64,000 bases of DNA from Pteria penguin (Eukaryota; Mollusca; Bivalvia; Pterioida; Pteriidae). The stretch spans positions 35,585,316 to 35,649,315 of the forward strand of contig CM068587.1 in assembly GCA_035048485.1 (NCBI GenBank), given 5' to 3'. Below, one piece after another: positions 50,201 to 62,322 of this stretch (position 1 is its first letter; every line of letters starts with the position of its first letter). A program made the position numbers and the translations under genes. The notes beneath the pieces are model-generated. The model did no database searches. It was not told where the DNA came from and saw only the letters and a program-made list of their open reading frames with translations.

Positions 50201-53200
50201 ATCACCTGTAGTCTTCCGTCAAAGTCAAGGCCAGTGAGGACTGTGGTTTGTTTCATATAATATGATTTATCACTTGTAGTCTTCCGTCAAAGTCAAGGCC
50301 AGTGAGGACTATGGTCTGTTTCATATAATATGATTTATCACCTGTGGTCTTCTCTTTGAGTCAATGACAGTAAGGACTACCTGTTTTGTATATGTTTTAT
50401 TACCTGTAAGACCAGTGAGGACTATGATTTGTTTTGTATAATACGATTTATTACCTGTAGTCTTCCCTCCGAGTCTAGACCAGTGAGGACTATGGTCTGT
50501 TTTACAGCCAAGAACTCTGACTGAAATTCCTGAGACATGATTTTATCTAAATCCTCTTTTGTTGTATTGTATTCACTCCACAAATTGAACACACATTCTA
50601 GATGAGGTAAATTCTTTGTCAGACTGCAAATGAAAGTTTTGTTACAATTTTTCTCACACTTATGAACAATATTTATACATTTAATCATTTGATTCTCATT
50701 TCACATCACACAAGAACATTGCACTTACTAGGTGAGGGCATCTGCCTTGTGCAGTACAGAAATTTTAAAAACCTTTGCAATGAAGCAGTAAGAGATATGT
50801 TATGTGCCACATCTATCTTGATATGTTATGTGCCACATCTATATTGATATGTTATGTGCCACATCTATCTTGATATTCGATCCAGTTTTTACTGTCTTGT
50901 CTGAAAGGCCACACTGACTGGCAACAAGTGGGATTTTAACATGGCCCTCTCTGTCATGTGACAAGCACCCCACTATTGAACCATGCCAGCCCTATATAGT
51001 TTTCGAATGCACGAAATTTAACTGGAGTAACAGTTTCAGTCATTTACCTCCAAAATGGCAGAAAAGGGAAGTAACTCCAGTTAAATTTTATGTATTCAAA
51101 AACTATCTATAGTTACAATATATAAATAATGATAAATTACCTTCTACACAAGGTGGATCTATAAGAATTTTATTTACATTTTCTACTTTTCAGAAGAATT
51201 GTATTTTAATGCAGTGTCTTTATAAACTACATCTTTAGCTGCATTTGTTGTATAATATTCCACTTCCCAATAAATAAACGATCAATAAATTAATCTTCAA
51301 ATCTCTTCCCCAGCCCCATTCTATATTAAACATGGGGCATGAGAATTACCACAGTAAATGTTCATTATCTGATGTTTTTGTATTAATTCTCTTCAAATAA
51401 GATATAATGTAGAACATAAAGTTTCATTAACTCTCCTTAAATTGAATTTCCAGTGTGATATAACGTAATGAAAGAAACTCCCTTGACTAATATAAATCAA
51501 GAAAATTCAAAATCTACTCACGTCTCTTTCCTCATTTTAAGGATTCCCTCTGCCTCGTTAAGCAACTGTGTAAACAGAAGTAGGTTGACTGCTGGATGTT
51601 CCATTTGGAATGCTCCCGTTTTAGTCTGCAGTTCCTCTGCTTTGCATTGTAAACACAGGAGACCTTCAAGATTGGTCTGTAGTAACAACAAAAGCAAAAG
51701 TGATTATTCATTCATATATACATGTATATATTTATAACAATATATATATAATAAGTTAGATGCAGTAATTGTCTTAACTCTGACTAGTGGTTGTCATGAT
51801 AAAAAATCAAAACAATTTGGGATATATCATTACTGTGTAACCTGTTTACATGTATCTTTTTTTGTTGTGTAATAAGACTTAAGCACTTTGGTATATAGCA
51901 TTATAATTTTCAACAATTTGCAATTCTGTAGAATTCAGAACTGTTTAGCGTACTAAATATTCATACAGGTGTTTGGGTTTTCAGTTAAATAAAAAAAATA
52001 TTACTTCTGCATAATGCATGTTTATGTACTTCCAAATATACAAATAAATAACATTCAAAATAGTAGAGTTTAACTTTATGATTGAGTCATATCATACCTT
52101 TGTACTTATGATGCAAGCCTCCAAAATCATATCATACCTTTGTACTTATGATGCAAGCCTCCAAAATCATATCATACCTTTGTTCTTATGATGCAAGCCT
52201 CCAAAACCATATCATACCTTTGTATTTATGACCAAGCCTCCAAAATCATATCATACCTTTGTACTTATGAACAAGCCTCCAAAATCATATCATACCTTTG
52301 TACTTATGATGCAAGCCTCCAAAATCATACCATACCTTTGTACTTATGATGCAAGCCTCCAAAATCATATCATACCTTTGTACTTATGATGCAAGCCTCC
52401 AAAATCATATCATACCTTTGTACTTATGATGCAAGCCTCCAAAATCATACCATACCTTTGTACTTATGATGCAAGCCTCCAAAATCATATCATACCTTTG
52501 TACTTATGATGCAAGCCTCCAAAATCATACCATACCTTTGTACTTATGATGCAAGCCTTCAAAATCATATCATACCTTTGTACTTATGATGCAAGCCTCC
52601 AAAATCATATCATACCTTTGTACTTACAGGGTGCCCACTCACTTTTGATGTCAGAAATATAGGATTCAGACACCAATATAGGATTTTTTGAAAGAAAATA
52701 TAGGAAAAATATAGGAATAATTGCAGAAAATATAGGAAATATATAGGAATATTCTGCTCAATTTAAGGTGTTTAAAGTAATTCAATAATATTTTTCATTA
52801 ATATTTTGTCATTTCGAGGACAATGTGGCCTCCTCCACCCCTTACAGCCATCCAGTCCTCCACTTTATTATGAACCAACAGTAAATACAATGTACACAGA
52901 TTGATACAGGTGTGTTTGCACCTGCTATGTATATTAATTAAAACAGAACTGGGATGTTTCTCCCTACATAAGATATATATACATCCAAACATCCATTCCT
53001 TCTTATGATACTTTTCAAACAATGAAGATTTTTCCAGCTCAAGTTTTCTTTGCTGTACTCTAATCTCTTCTAACTGCTCCAAAGCTTTATTAGACTTTTG
53101 GGATGCTGTTTCGATCATCATATGTGCAACAGTCAGTTTTTGTCTGTCTATTTCTTTGGCTTTAAGCACATTGTCCAGATTCTCCTGACCTTGCTTTATT

Positions 53201-56200
53201 AGCTCCCCAGCTGCAGTAACATTATCTTTTGCTTTCTTCTCTGCATCCATGAGCTCTGTTCCTTAGTACTTATTCGTTTCCTTTTTGCATCTACCGGTAG
53301 TCTTTCTCTTTCCTCTTGTATTTTCTTTGCTTCTTCTTCTAGTAATTTCCTCTTTCGTGTTCTTTCTTCTTTCTTTTCTCTGTCACTCTCTAGTCTGATC
53401 ATATATGCTGAGTGTGCACTTCTTAAACTTGCATATATATCTTTATTGAATGGAATCTGTTCTGGCCTACAGAGCTCTGGGTCATGAAATTTCACAGCAT
53501 CTTTCGTCATCCTTATCCCATTGATTACTGTCTCACCTAGCTCCGATCTTTCCTTGGTGACTACATTGACATTCACTGACAAACTTCTTTCAACGTCCGC
53601 ATTTCCATGTGGTAAAATAAGAGCTGTCTTTAATACTTTCTTTAACATGTTGTATTTAGGTTCACCATTTGCATTAGTGAGTTTGAAAACCTCTCTCCAG
53701 TAGTGATCTATCCTTCCTGATTTAACCTCATCGCTTACATGTATGTCATCAGCCAGATAACATTTCCACTCATCAATAATAATAACTGAATCTGTCTTTG
53801 GCTGGAGTTTCCGTGCCAATTCTTGAATCTGCTGGACTGACTCTGCTTTGTCAATTGTTCTGTTGACTGGGTTGAGGCATCTCAAACTGTACAGTAGTTT
53901 GTTGGAAAGTGGTAATTTCTCCTTCATGTATTCAGTAGACTTGATAAAAAATTACCTCATGGACAGCAATTCTCTCTTTCTAAGTTCAGGTTTTAGTTTA
54001 CCTAGATGCTTTCTCACTTTTTCACAGAGAAAACATTGATTTATAGAAATTTAAATGCATTTAAGTGTTAGAAACTAAATCTATATACAGATGATACCAA
54101 TAGTTCTTGAAATTTGGTACATATTCACATAACTGACCTGAAAATTTACAAAAATATAGGAATTTATAGGAATTTTGGAGATATATAGGAAATATATAGG
54201 AAATGTCAGATTTAAAGGAATTTATAGGAATTTATAAGGAGTGGGCACCCTGTACTTATGAACAAGCCTCCAAAATCATACCATACCTTTGTACTTATGA
54301 TGCAAGCCTCCAAAATCATATCATACCTTTGTACTTATGAACAAGCCTCCAAAATCATATCATACCTTTGTACTTATAAGGCAAGCCTCTAATTCCCTTA
54401 TATTGGGAAACATCAAGTTGTGTGTTCCCATGTCACACTTCTCCAGTCCTGTCCTTGTGTCTTCCAAAAGTTTGCTCATGGCTGACAGTTGCTGGCATTG
54501 ATTTTGCCTCTCTATAGCAAAGGCATACAACTTTTCCCACTGGTACAGGATATCTAAAAAAAAAAAAACAACATTAATTTCATTTAAATACAATATACAA
54601 TACCACAGAAGTACAAAAAATCTTTTCAACAATCTATAAGGAATCTACACGGAGTAAATCAATTGATGAGAAGGTGGGTAGTGGAATCTATAATTACAAT
54701 AGTTTTAAAGTGGTAACAAATCAAATTCAGCATGGGCTTGTCAACATGTAAAAATGGGAATTTGATTTATACCTTGTCTCCACAAAAAGAAAAAGAAAAC
54801 TTTTCTGGAACAGTCGGCGTAGATCGAGACAGGCGAAAAACCTGTTTACCTCTTGGCAGGTTTTTTGCCTGAGAACGAATGTTCAAAAACTTATGGATAT
54901 CTACGATTTCGACAAAATCAGGTTCAAATCTAAGAGTCGACCAGTATCAGATGGAAAATGTGCTGGAATCTTTTATAAAATCCACATGTCTATGTAATTT
55001 CTATTTAGCTCAATGTGCCTCTATATGAACAGATATTGTACTACTGAATTCATAATTAGAAACTGTCAGACTGCTTGTCAGATTAAAAAAAAAAAAACTA
55101 GTCTGTTTGTCTCCTGCAACAGTATACATAATATGAATGTAACAAATTGGTATCATTTATTAATGAAATATTGATTTTGGGAATTAAACATGTTTTCTAC
55201 AGGTATCTACTTTCATTTTACCTTTAATTCTCTCTGTTTCTTCCTCAGTGAAGTCAACATCAAGATGCTGTAGGACATTTTGTAGGCATTTGATATTGGT
55301 TTCACAAGTAGCAATGATCTCAGCCTGAAGAAATATGAAATTGACATTCTATCAAACAATGTATGACCAAACAAAGATGTGGTTCTCATCTTTCGTTGAT
55401 CAATAATGTAAATACAGAAGAAAAGAAGATTTCAATCTATTGCTTACAAAAGCCATTTTTAAACAAATTTCTTAAACAAATCAAAATAAATATATACAAA
55501 GCCCAGAGTGGAAGAAATTTACCAAAATAGACAAAGATCCTGAAAATGGAATGGATGGGAACACAAATGAAAGAGACATTAAACAGGAACAGGGCACAAA
55601 AACCCTGTATCAAAACACACATATAACTTCTTCTTCCATATAAAAGCAAGAAATTGTTCATGTAGCTTTGAAACGTGAGCAAATGAATAATGCATCTCAA
55701 ATGAGTATGTTTCACTTACATATCTCTTTGTGTTGATGTCGATTCCTGTACCAAGGTAATCCTTGCTTTTCTTTTTCAGATGATAATCTGCTATTTTCAG
55801 ATGTGATGCGGACTCGTCTATGACGTAGTTGAGGTCATCCATGTCCGAATCACTGTCGTATCCTTGACGACTACCCTGGGAAACCTACACAAAAGCAGTA
55901 GGTATATATTGACCATATGACGAATTTATAAGGCAGTCTGAAACAAGTGCTGCGTCAACAAAATGATCAGAGAATAAATTACCCTCACAGACAAATGATG
56001 ATAATGTTAACTCCCCTCGAATAAAACCAATTTTATTACAAACTTAATACCTACTTAACAAGGACAAAATGTACCCATACACAAGTATACCTAAAAGTCA
56101 GCATCATATTGAGTTGAAGACATATCTTTCCAACCCTGAAAGATTTAATACTTTTACCCTAAATCAGTGAAGTGAGTTGTTGTGGGTTGTTTTCTTTTTT

Positions 56201-59200
56201 TTTTGGATTTGCAAAAAACTTACCAATCTAGGTTTCGTCTTCACTTTTCTGCGGTCCAGGACCTGCTGAATCATAGTGAAGTTTTGAGATCCTGGAAATT
56301 CATCAAACTCTAGGTCCTCCTCGAGAGGGGTCCATGTCAACTGCTGCTCATCTTCTTCACCCAGAGAAGTATACACCTGGTCAGGCAAGCAAATGAACAT
56401 TTCAAGGTTGTTTCTAGCATTGAAACTACCTGCTCCTAAAACTTCATTTACCCTTTCAAAACTTATGATTTTAAATATTTCATGGTGACCAAATTCACCA
56501 ACCATGCAGATTTTTAAACTCCATAGAATTAATTCAATAAATTTCGCATCTAATAAGAGCAAAATACTGAAAAGGTTGTTATTTGCAAACATTAAATTTT
56601 CACAAAATTGAGACATGCAAGAAAGCTTTATCCATATTAATAAGAATGCCATTTTCATGTTGTTACATTTGTAAATGACAAATAAATTAAAGAAGACTTG
56701 ATCGTAAGGAAACTTTAAGCATACATCCTTGCTTTAGTGCAAAAAACTCTTTAAATAAAGGAGCTACTGCAGAAATGAGATCAGCTGTTAATGTGACATG
56801 TACATACTGGGTGATAATTATCCCAGGTAGGTTCTGAGAATGACGCAGTGCTTGTCATATTTCCTTCTTGTTCCGACAAGGAAGCATCTGACTGCGCTGT
56901 CTCATAATCCTCAGATGCTGTAATGAACACAAGTTGTAATCAGCAACATCAAATAATAAATCACACATAGACCCTTTCACGTTACCTGACGATTTGCGCG
57001 GCAAAGTCGTCGCTAATCCCGCAAAATGACTCAATCAATATCATATTATTGCGTGAAAAGTTTTACAGGAAACGTTACTCTTTGCCACCCAAAACGTCAG
57101 TTCTGCAATTCATGAGAAAGGGTCTATTATCAATAATTCTTTATACAGCATGTTCAATAGACATCCTTTCTAATTTATGTGTGGGAACATATGAAACTAA
57201 AACTCCTAGATTTAACATTTTTAGAAAACAATACCGTTTCATAATATAATCAAAGAAGGAGTCACTTATTGCAATATTCCGTATATTGAAACATTTTAAT
57301 GTACTTTTCACTTTTTTTTTTTACATTAGTTGCAGTATCAACTTACTAGCACTCTCTACATCTGAGTCTTCCAATGTGTCCTCAAAGACATTAGTTTCAT
57401 ACAACTTTCTCTTGGCTCCTGCCCTGGGTAATGTCGATGGACTTTTCCTAAGTCTACGTCTTGGGGTATCTGAGGAGTCGCTGGCATCTTTTATCTTGTC
57501 AATGGCAGTGTCCGACTTAGACAGGTCCACCAGGTCAAGGTCATCCAAAGGAGGCATCTGTACAGCGCTCAATGGACGGTCTTTTTTTCTTCGATGACCT
57601 GGGCGTAATTTTGTTGTGTTACAAAACCTTGGCAGACTGTGTGTTGGGAAGGGTTCATCAGAGTTGTAATCAAGTCCTAACACACTGTCATAAAGAGCAT
57701 CAGCATTATCTGATGCTGTGGAGAATTCCTCACACGATAGCTCACTCTCTTCACTGCTGGCATCACATGAGCTCTCAGGAGCCCTCTGCTTGCTGGGGCT
57801 CTCAGATTTCCTTTGTCTGGCAGGAGATTTGGGTTTCGGGCTTGTCTCCTGTACCAAACTATCAACACCTTCGATCAACTTCTTGATATCACAATCTGAT
57901 TCAGTGCTGGTTTGTCCAGCTGTAATAGGAGAAGCAGAAGTACCGCTGCTGTATCCTATGTCCCTATTCTCAGACCGAAGTCGCGTTTTTCTCAGCATAT
58001 CCAAATCAGAGTCGCTGCATTCCGATGACATCTTTATCTCCACCTCACTCACAACTGCACTGTCTTTCCCGCTGTTATCACCAGAAGTTGACAGGGAGCA
58101 GTCATAAGGTGGGGATTGTATGAGGTCAGCTTGCCGTGGCAACAGAGAGGTCAAACTGTTGTCAAATTCACTACCTGCCCCAAAATAGTCATACTCTGAA
58201 GCAAAGTTGCTAGGGTTCCAACCAGACAAATAAGAATTTGGAGTGCTGGTATTCTGAAAGTAGAAATAACAAGTTATACTCATAGCAGTTATATACATAT
58301 ATATACAAAAGTATTTTTGGACTGACAACATATAAAGATATCTTTAAAAGTGGCAAGATTTAGCCAGAAACTGAGTATTGACCATAAAACCAATTACAAG
58401 GCATGATCATGGCCTGAGTGTTAATAGTTGAGATCTTCAATGCTTAACCTTATATTTATGTGTCCTAATAAATATAGAACATATATACCTTACTCAATTT
58501 TCATATGTGAGAATTTTGTTTCTGCATAAATTTACTTTATTTTTGCATATATTTGTCAGTCTCATTCAGTGCAAAAATGAAATTTTCACTTTCAATGATT
58601 TGACCATTGAAAATATGGCATTTATACTGCTTCTCACAAAAAAGATATTTCACGAAGTGGGATCCTCACAAGAATGTGACGAAAAATGTTACTGATTTAC
58701 AGTCTGTGGTAAAAAATTTAGTATATGAAAATGAGAAATGTTTTAAAAATAATCTAAATCTAGAATTTTAGCATACAACACTCACTACAAAAAGATTTCA
58801 AAAATAGATTCTACATTCAACAAATATTGATTTCATTTTTTGAAGTTTTCTTTCAAGTATTGATTTAAATTTTGCAGTAACTTGTTTTATGCATATCATG
58901 GCTGTGACGCGAAGAAAATATTCATTATCAATGCACAAAATAACATAACCTAAACATAAGAATATTACAAGAATTTTTGTTTCTTGATTTAATAGTTTCA
59001 GTAAATAAAGTTTTCCAAACAGTAAATGTCCCCACATATTTACAGTGTGTAATATAGAGCATGCCAAAAAGCAACAAAGGCATCTTAGGATGAGCCAATG
59101 CTCCTATAAATAAAACCAAGAAATAATATCCCGTAAATCCTACCTATTGTAGAGCAAAACTACCATGGTAACACATATCCAATTCAGCCAAAACAATTTC

Positions 59201-59304
59201 CCTAGTAACAAATCAAGTCACAATGAATACATTAAGACATTGAGAATATTCAGTACTTCAGGTCTTTCATTTAGAACCCCACGTTTTATTCTCTTTACCT
59301 GCAT
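47268..59304 (-). CDS. Nesprin-like KASH-domain protein
   Basis: KASH proteins sit in the outer nuclear membrane and join SUN proteins to the cytoskeleton. Eleven exons join in frame: 59299-59304, 57347-58253, 56808-56917, 56224-56376, 55720-55884, 55222-55324, 54366-54553, 51522-51676, 50455-50623, 48802-49001 and 47268-47502 (2391 nt, 796 residues). Residues 1 to about 390 are Ser/Asp/Glu-rich and probably disordered, with basic patches (PRRRLRKSP, GHRRKKDRP). About 400-720 is helical with three spectrin-like repeats (tryptophan in LYQWEKLYAFA, NLWSEYN, LMWSTEQEI). About 745-763 is a membrane span (AAGAFMIFGIATYF), then a 28-residue luminal tail ending LRYVNGPPPV, the SUN-binding signature. 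No calponin-homology domains are present. The start (ATG CAG in a small first exon) is the least certain part. Confidence 0.85.
47785..48028 (-). repeat. Copy of the 41305 dispersed repeat (inverted)
   Basis: Starts actagaactgtcctaacgg, aacaaatacccc and ends gacagacagacggagaaggt, gattcc, the complement of both ends of 41305-42037, but with only one internal unit. It lies in the last intron of the KASH gene. Confidence 0.8.
49480..50454 (-). repeat. 68-bp minisatellite copied from an exon end and its splice donor
   Basis: On the minus strand each unit is about 45 nt matching the last part of exon 50455-50623 (reading QTIVLTGLDSDGRLQ), then the donor (ACAG|GTGATAA) and about 23 nt of intron (tcatattatatgaa). 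About 14 copies follow the true exon directly. Copies nearest the exon are the most degenerate and the middle ones are nearly identical. Period is 68 bp (for example 49861 to 49929). Almost every copy keeps a GT donor. Confidence 0.93.
50880..50995 (-). repeat. SINE fragment (reverse)
   Basis: Complement of the head/body junction of the 10711 family: tttttactgtcttgtctgaa, aggcca, then a B-box-like gattttaacatgg and ccatgccagccc at the head end. It lies in the intron upstream of exon 50455-50623 of the KASH gene. Confidence 0.6.
52627..54252 (-). mobile_element. hAT-like DNA transposon (1626 bp), defective
   Basis: The inverted ends are CAGGGTGCCCACTC and GAGTGGGCACCCTG (the right arm carries one extra difference inside). 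The target duplication is tactta on both sides (52621-52626 and 54253-54258), six bases long. Sub-terminal ataggaat/atttatagga motifs recur in both arms. It is inserted inside the 40-bp minisatellite, so it is younger than that array. Confidence 0.85.
52798..53927 (-). pseudogene. C-terminal part of a hAT-like transposase, frameshifted
   Basis: The first frame (53199-53927, 242 residues) contains HGNADVERSLS and NVVTKERSELGETVINGI, matching the hAT C-terminal dimerisation region, followed by a highly charged helix (REKKEERTRKRKLLEEEAKK). A second overlapping frame (52798-53250) continues as a coiled coil. The same DNA is read in a shifted frame near 53250, consistent with a single-base frameshift. 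The N-terminal zinc finger and most catalytic residues are missing. Inactive. Confidence 0.75.
54818..54872. repeat. Hairpin with 15-bp arms
   Basis: caggcgaaaaacctg and caggttttttgcctg pair across a short spacer. Intron of the KASH gene. Confidence 0.6.
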
Positions 59305-59560
59305 CACGCATGCAATGAGATATTGATTTTTCCTAGGTAGTTCCTGTTTATACAGCCAAATGCACTTTGTCGGCTTGACAAATAAAGTACAGATGCCCCT
59401 CGCGAAACACAATTCAGTGTGTTTCAAAAACTTGTCAAATACAACATCTTTACCATCCTCACTACGTCAGGCGTTGCGATTCCGCTACTCTACACACAAC
59501 AGAATAGCGGAAACACATCACCTGAGGTAATGAGGATTCATCGTTACCTTTTCTTGATTT
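59299..59560 (-). promoter_or_regulatory. Putative first exon and promoter region of the KASH gene
   Basis: A donor (CAG|GTAAAG, 59297-59298) ends an exon whose last codons are ATG CAG, in phase with the next exon. The frame upstream contains no other ATG before an in-frame TGA. A CRE-like TGACGTAG lies at 59462-59469 and the local sequence is richer in CpG (gcgttgcgattccgc). The transcription start itself is not visible. Confidence 0.45.
59424..59456 (-). other. Upstream ORF (10 codons) in the putative leader
   Basis: MVKMLYLTSF followed by TGA, out of frame with the main start 120 nt downstream. If the leader begins upstream of 59456, this uORF could lower translation of the KASH protein. 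Confidence 0.35.
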
Positions 59561-60679
59561 GTACGTTTTGTGTAAAAAAAAAATTACGATGATAACAGGG
59601 TCTGCAGTTTACTTTGAATCAAATTGTTCATACACTCTGACAGAAATGAGTCGTAACTTGGTTTAATAAAGGTGACAGAATAAATTGATATTAGATTTAT
59701 TTATAGTAGGTATGAAGCATATTTGGACAAAATCTATTTTAATTAGTGCTTGGTATTAAACACCGCTGGGATTCTTGACTAAAATTGCTTCACAGTCATT
59801 TTGATACCAGTGACCATCATAGTTACTTGACCCGTTACTGACTGATACCTAAACCTGCTCTAAAGACCACCCGTATTAAACAGTCACCTGTCGTAGACGC
59901 CCACCTTTCTATTACTACTAGACTAATAACCACCTGCCTAAAGTAACCACTTTCCCACCATCCCTTTGGTGACTGCTGAAAACAAGGTTTGACTACGCTT
60001 CAACTATCACGTATTATTAATGCACATGGTCGATAGACAAAATATTATTCTATAATTAATAACGAAAAAGTCAATTAAAAGGGCTTCGAATACAAAGCGA
60101 TCTGTTGTAAGATGAAATCGTTCTATATGCAATAATAGAACCGATCGGCAGTTGGTCTTAGACGCATTGATATTGCTGCAACACAGCAAACAGAAACCCT
60201 TCACGCCGCATTAACTGTTATGTAATCAGCTATCACAAGGCTTAAACGACACACAGAAGTAGAACGGGAAAACTGCGAGGACGACCAAAAGAACGTGCAT
60301 CAATACTCAGAGATAGTGGGGCTTGAAAACGTGACGAGACTCATGACTCGTTTAAAAGTGTACAATATGTTATGGAATCTGGAGCTGCCACTGTATGCTG
60401 GCTTCTCGTTACTGGTGACTGAAGATGAGGGGGTCTGAATTTGGGTTTGTGTGTTGGTATGAAAGAGTTCTTTCCTTAAATGTATGTCACCAGATCAATT
60501 ATGCAAAAAAGCAAAATCAAACAAAATCAAACGGTAGATTTCTCGTCAAAGAAAAACCAAGAAAAAAAAAAAACTTCTATGACTTTGCAGCAAAACTTAT
60601 CATTGAACTAGGAACAGACCGGAAAATTGCAATTTCACTACAATTAGCAATATATATAAACAAGATGTGTTTGTGAAAC

Positions 60680-61070
60680 ACAAATGCACCAGCGACAACA
60701 AAGTCCAAATAAGTCATATATTTAAATGTAGGTCAAAGGTCACGGTCAAAGGTCATGACGTCAACAATTATTATATATACGGAAAGGTCTTGTCACAAGG
60801 AATATGCATGTGAAATATGAAAGCCCTACCTCTTACGTTTCAAAAGTTATAACCAATGTCAAAGATTTTGAAATGTAGGTCAAAGGTCAGTCAAAGTCAG
60901 GACGTCAAAAATTATGAAACCGACGTATTAGTCTTGTCACAAGGAATATGCATGTAAAATATGAAAGTCCTACCTCTTACGTTTCAAAAGTTATAACCAA
61001 TGTTAAAGTTTTTTGTACCATAAACAGACAACCAAAACTAGATGTCCTGGAATCTTTGATTCCGGGGGCA
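60680..61070 (+). repeat. Dispersed repeat with two internal units of about 145 bp
   Basis: Two tandem units share ggtcaaaggtca, cttgtcacaaggaatatgca, atatgaaag.cctacctctt and cgtttcaaaagttataacca. They are followed by aaactagatgtcctggaat. Similar in architecture to 41305-42037 but with different sequence at the end. Confidence 0.75.
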
Positions 61071-61439
61071 TAAAAATAAATCACAAATGATTTTCATTCA
61101 CGATATAAAAAGAAAGATGGGAAAAAAATCGATTCGCTGACATTTTCAAGCTTTTTCTAAATCAAATGTAGACCTCAGACTATATATTGAACTGATATCC
61201 GTAATACAGAAATGACCCTCTCCCCCATCAAATACAAGTAAAATCTTCCACAGGAAGACGATATACATTAAATAAAAGACAGTCTTTTCACAAATTTTCT
61301 GCCACTTGGCCTCTATCAAGTAAAATAATGATCTATAGCGTTATCGTGGGAGTTCATTAACTTGAGAATTTAACACCGACTATCGCACTTCATAAAAACC
61401 AAGTATCCGAAAATTTGTGAAAGTTATTTATTAGAAACA

Positions 61440-61640
61440 AGTATACTGAGTATTGCTGAAACAACGCATGTCCCCTATCGGTTTCCAAGGGCCGTACCTC
61501 TTTCAAAAATAGGTCACTCATGACCAAACTCTCACTTGATCTGTAACTCACTGATACAAAACTACATACCAAACTTCAAGTCAATAACTTCAATGGTTGT
61601 GATAAAAAGTCCGGAAACCCAAAGTATCTCAGATCGACTG
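61440..61640 (+). repeat. Dispersed repeat, copy shared with 17012-17280
   Basis: Same ordered motifs as 17012-17280, ending in ccttccggttttaccggcgg. Unknown class. Confidence 0.65.
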
Positions 61641-62303
61641 ACAGAAAGAGTGGAAACCTTTTGTGCCTTCCGGTTTTACCGGCGGAGGATTAAAAAAACC
61701 CAAACCCAATTTTCTTATCCTTTTGGGAGTACAGTTTAATGAAATAAAATTCATTCTGTAAATTCTGATCACGTAACTGTGTTGAAAGTACACCCACATA
61801 TAAATAATCTTCGATCGCAGCAGCAGAAGTCGGTTAATAAATGGCGCTCAATTCATTACGTACTGAACCTGCTATCCCCAAGGCAATCTACCCTGATAAT
61901 TTCCTAGCAATTCTACAGGCAATGACGTGAAATTAAGTGCAGTGCGTTCTCCAGAAAACAAAGCTATGACAACTGTTCCGTACTTTGAGTGTTCATGCGC
62001 ATGCTTATTGTTTGCTGCATTTGTCGCGAACAATACCCTCCCGTATTCGACGTGTTCGCAGAGCAATCATCTATCCCCTTAATGTCTCTCGTGATACCGT
62101 TTCTCGATCCTTCAAAATACATCACATCTGTTCTTACATTAAATTCTTAAATCATCCACACACACAGAGAATGAAATTTATCTTCTCACATAGAAATTTA
62201 CATTTCAATTACTTCTACATAATTATTTAATCAATACGAAAAAAATTTAACAAGCGAGGAAGAGTGAAGCATAACGCTCAACTTTTTAGTACACTTCGTA
62301 CTG

Positions 62304-62322
62304 GAAGAAGAAGAAGAAGAAG
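62304..62322 (+). repeat. (gaa)n microsatellite
   Basis: Six to seven gaa/aga triplets. Confidence 0.85.

Larger units (their letters stand above)
52094..54365 (-). repeat. 40-bp minisatellite copied from an exon end and its splice donor, split by a transposon
   Basis: On the minus strand each unit is about 25 nt matching the end of exon 54366-54553 (GAGGCTTG..TATAAGTACAAAG), then the donor GTATGATATGATT. About three copies lie next to the exon (54253-54365) and about 14 at 52094-52626, with a 1626-bp hAT-like element between them. Two unit variants (gatgcaag, gaacaag) alternate irregularly. Every copy keeps AAAG|GTATG. Confidence 0.93.

Noticed and set aside
49480..54365. CRISPR-like regular repeats
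   Set aside because: The units are directly tandem with no unique spacers, the genome is eukaryotic, and the units match exon ends.
59305..59460. Coding extension of the KASH protein through the leader exon
   Set aside because: The frame is open but has no ATG and is bounded by an in-frame TGA; it is treated as 5' UTR.
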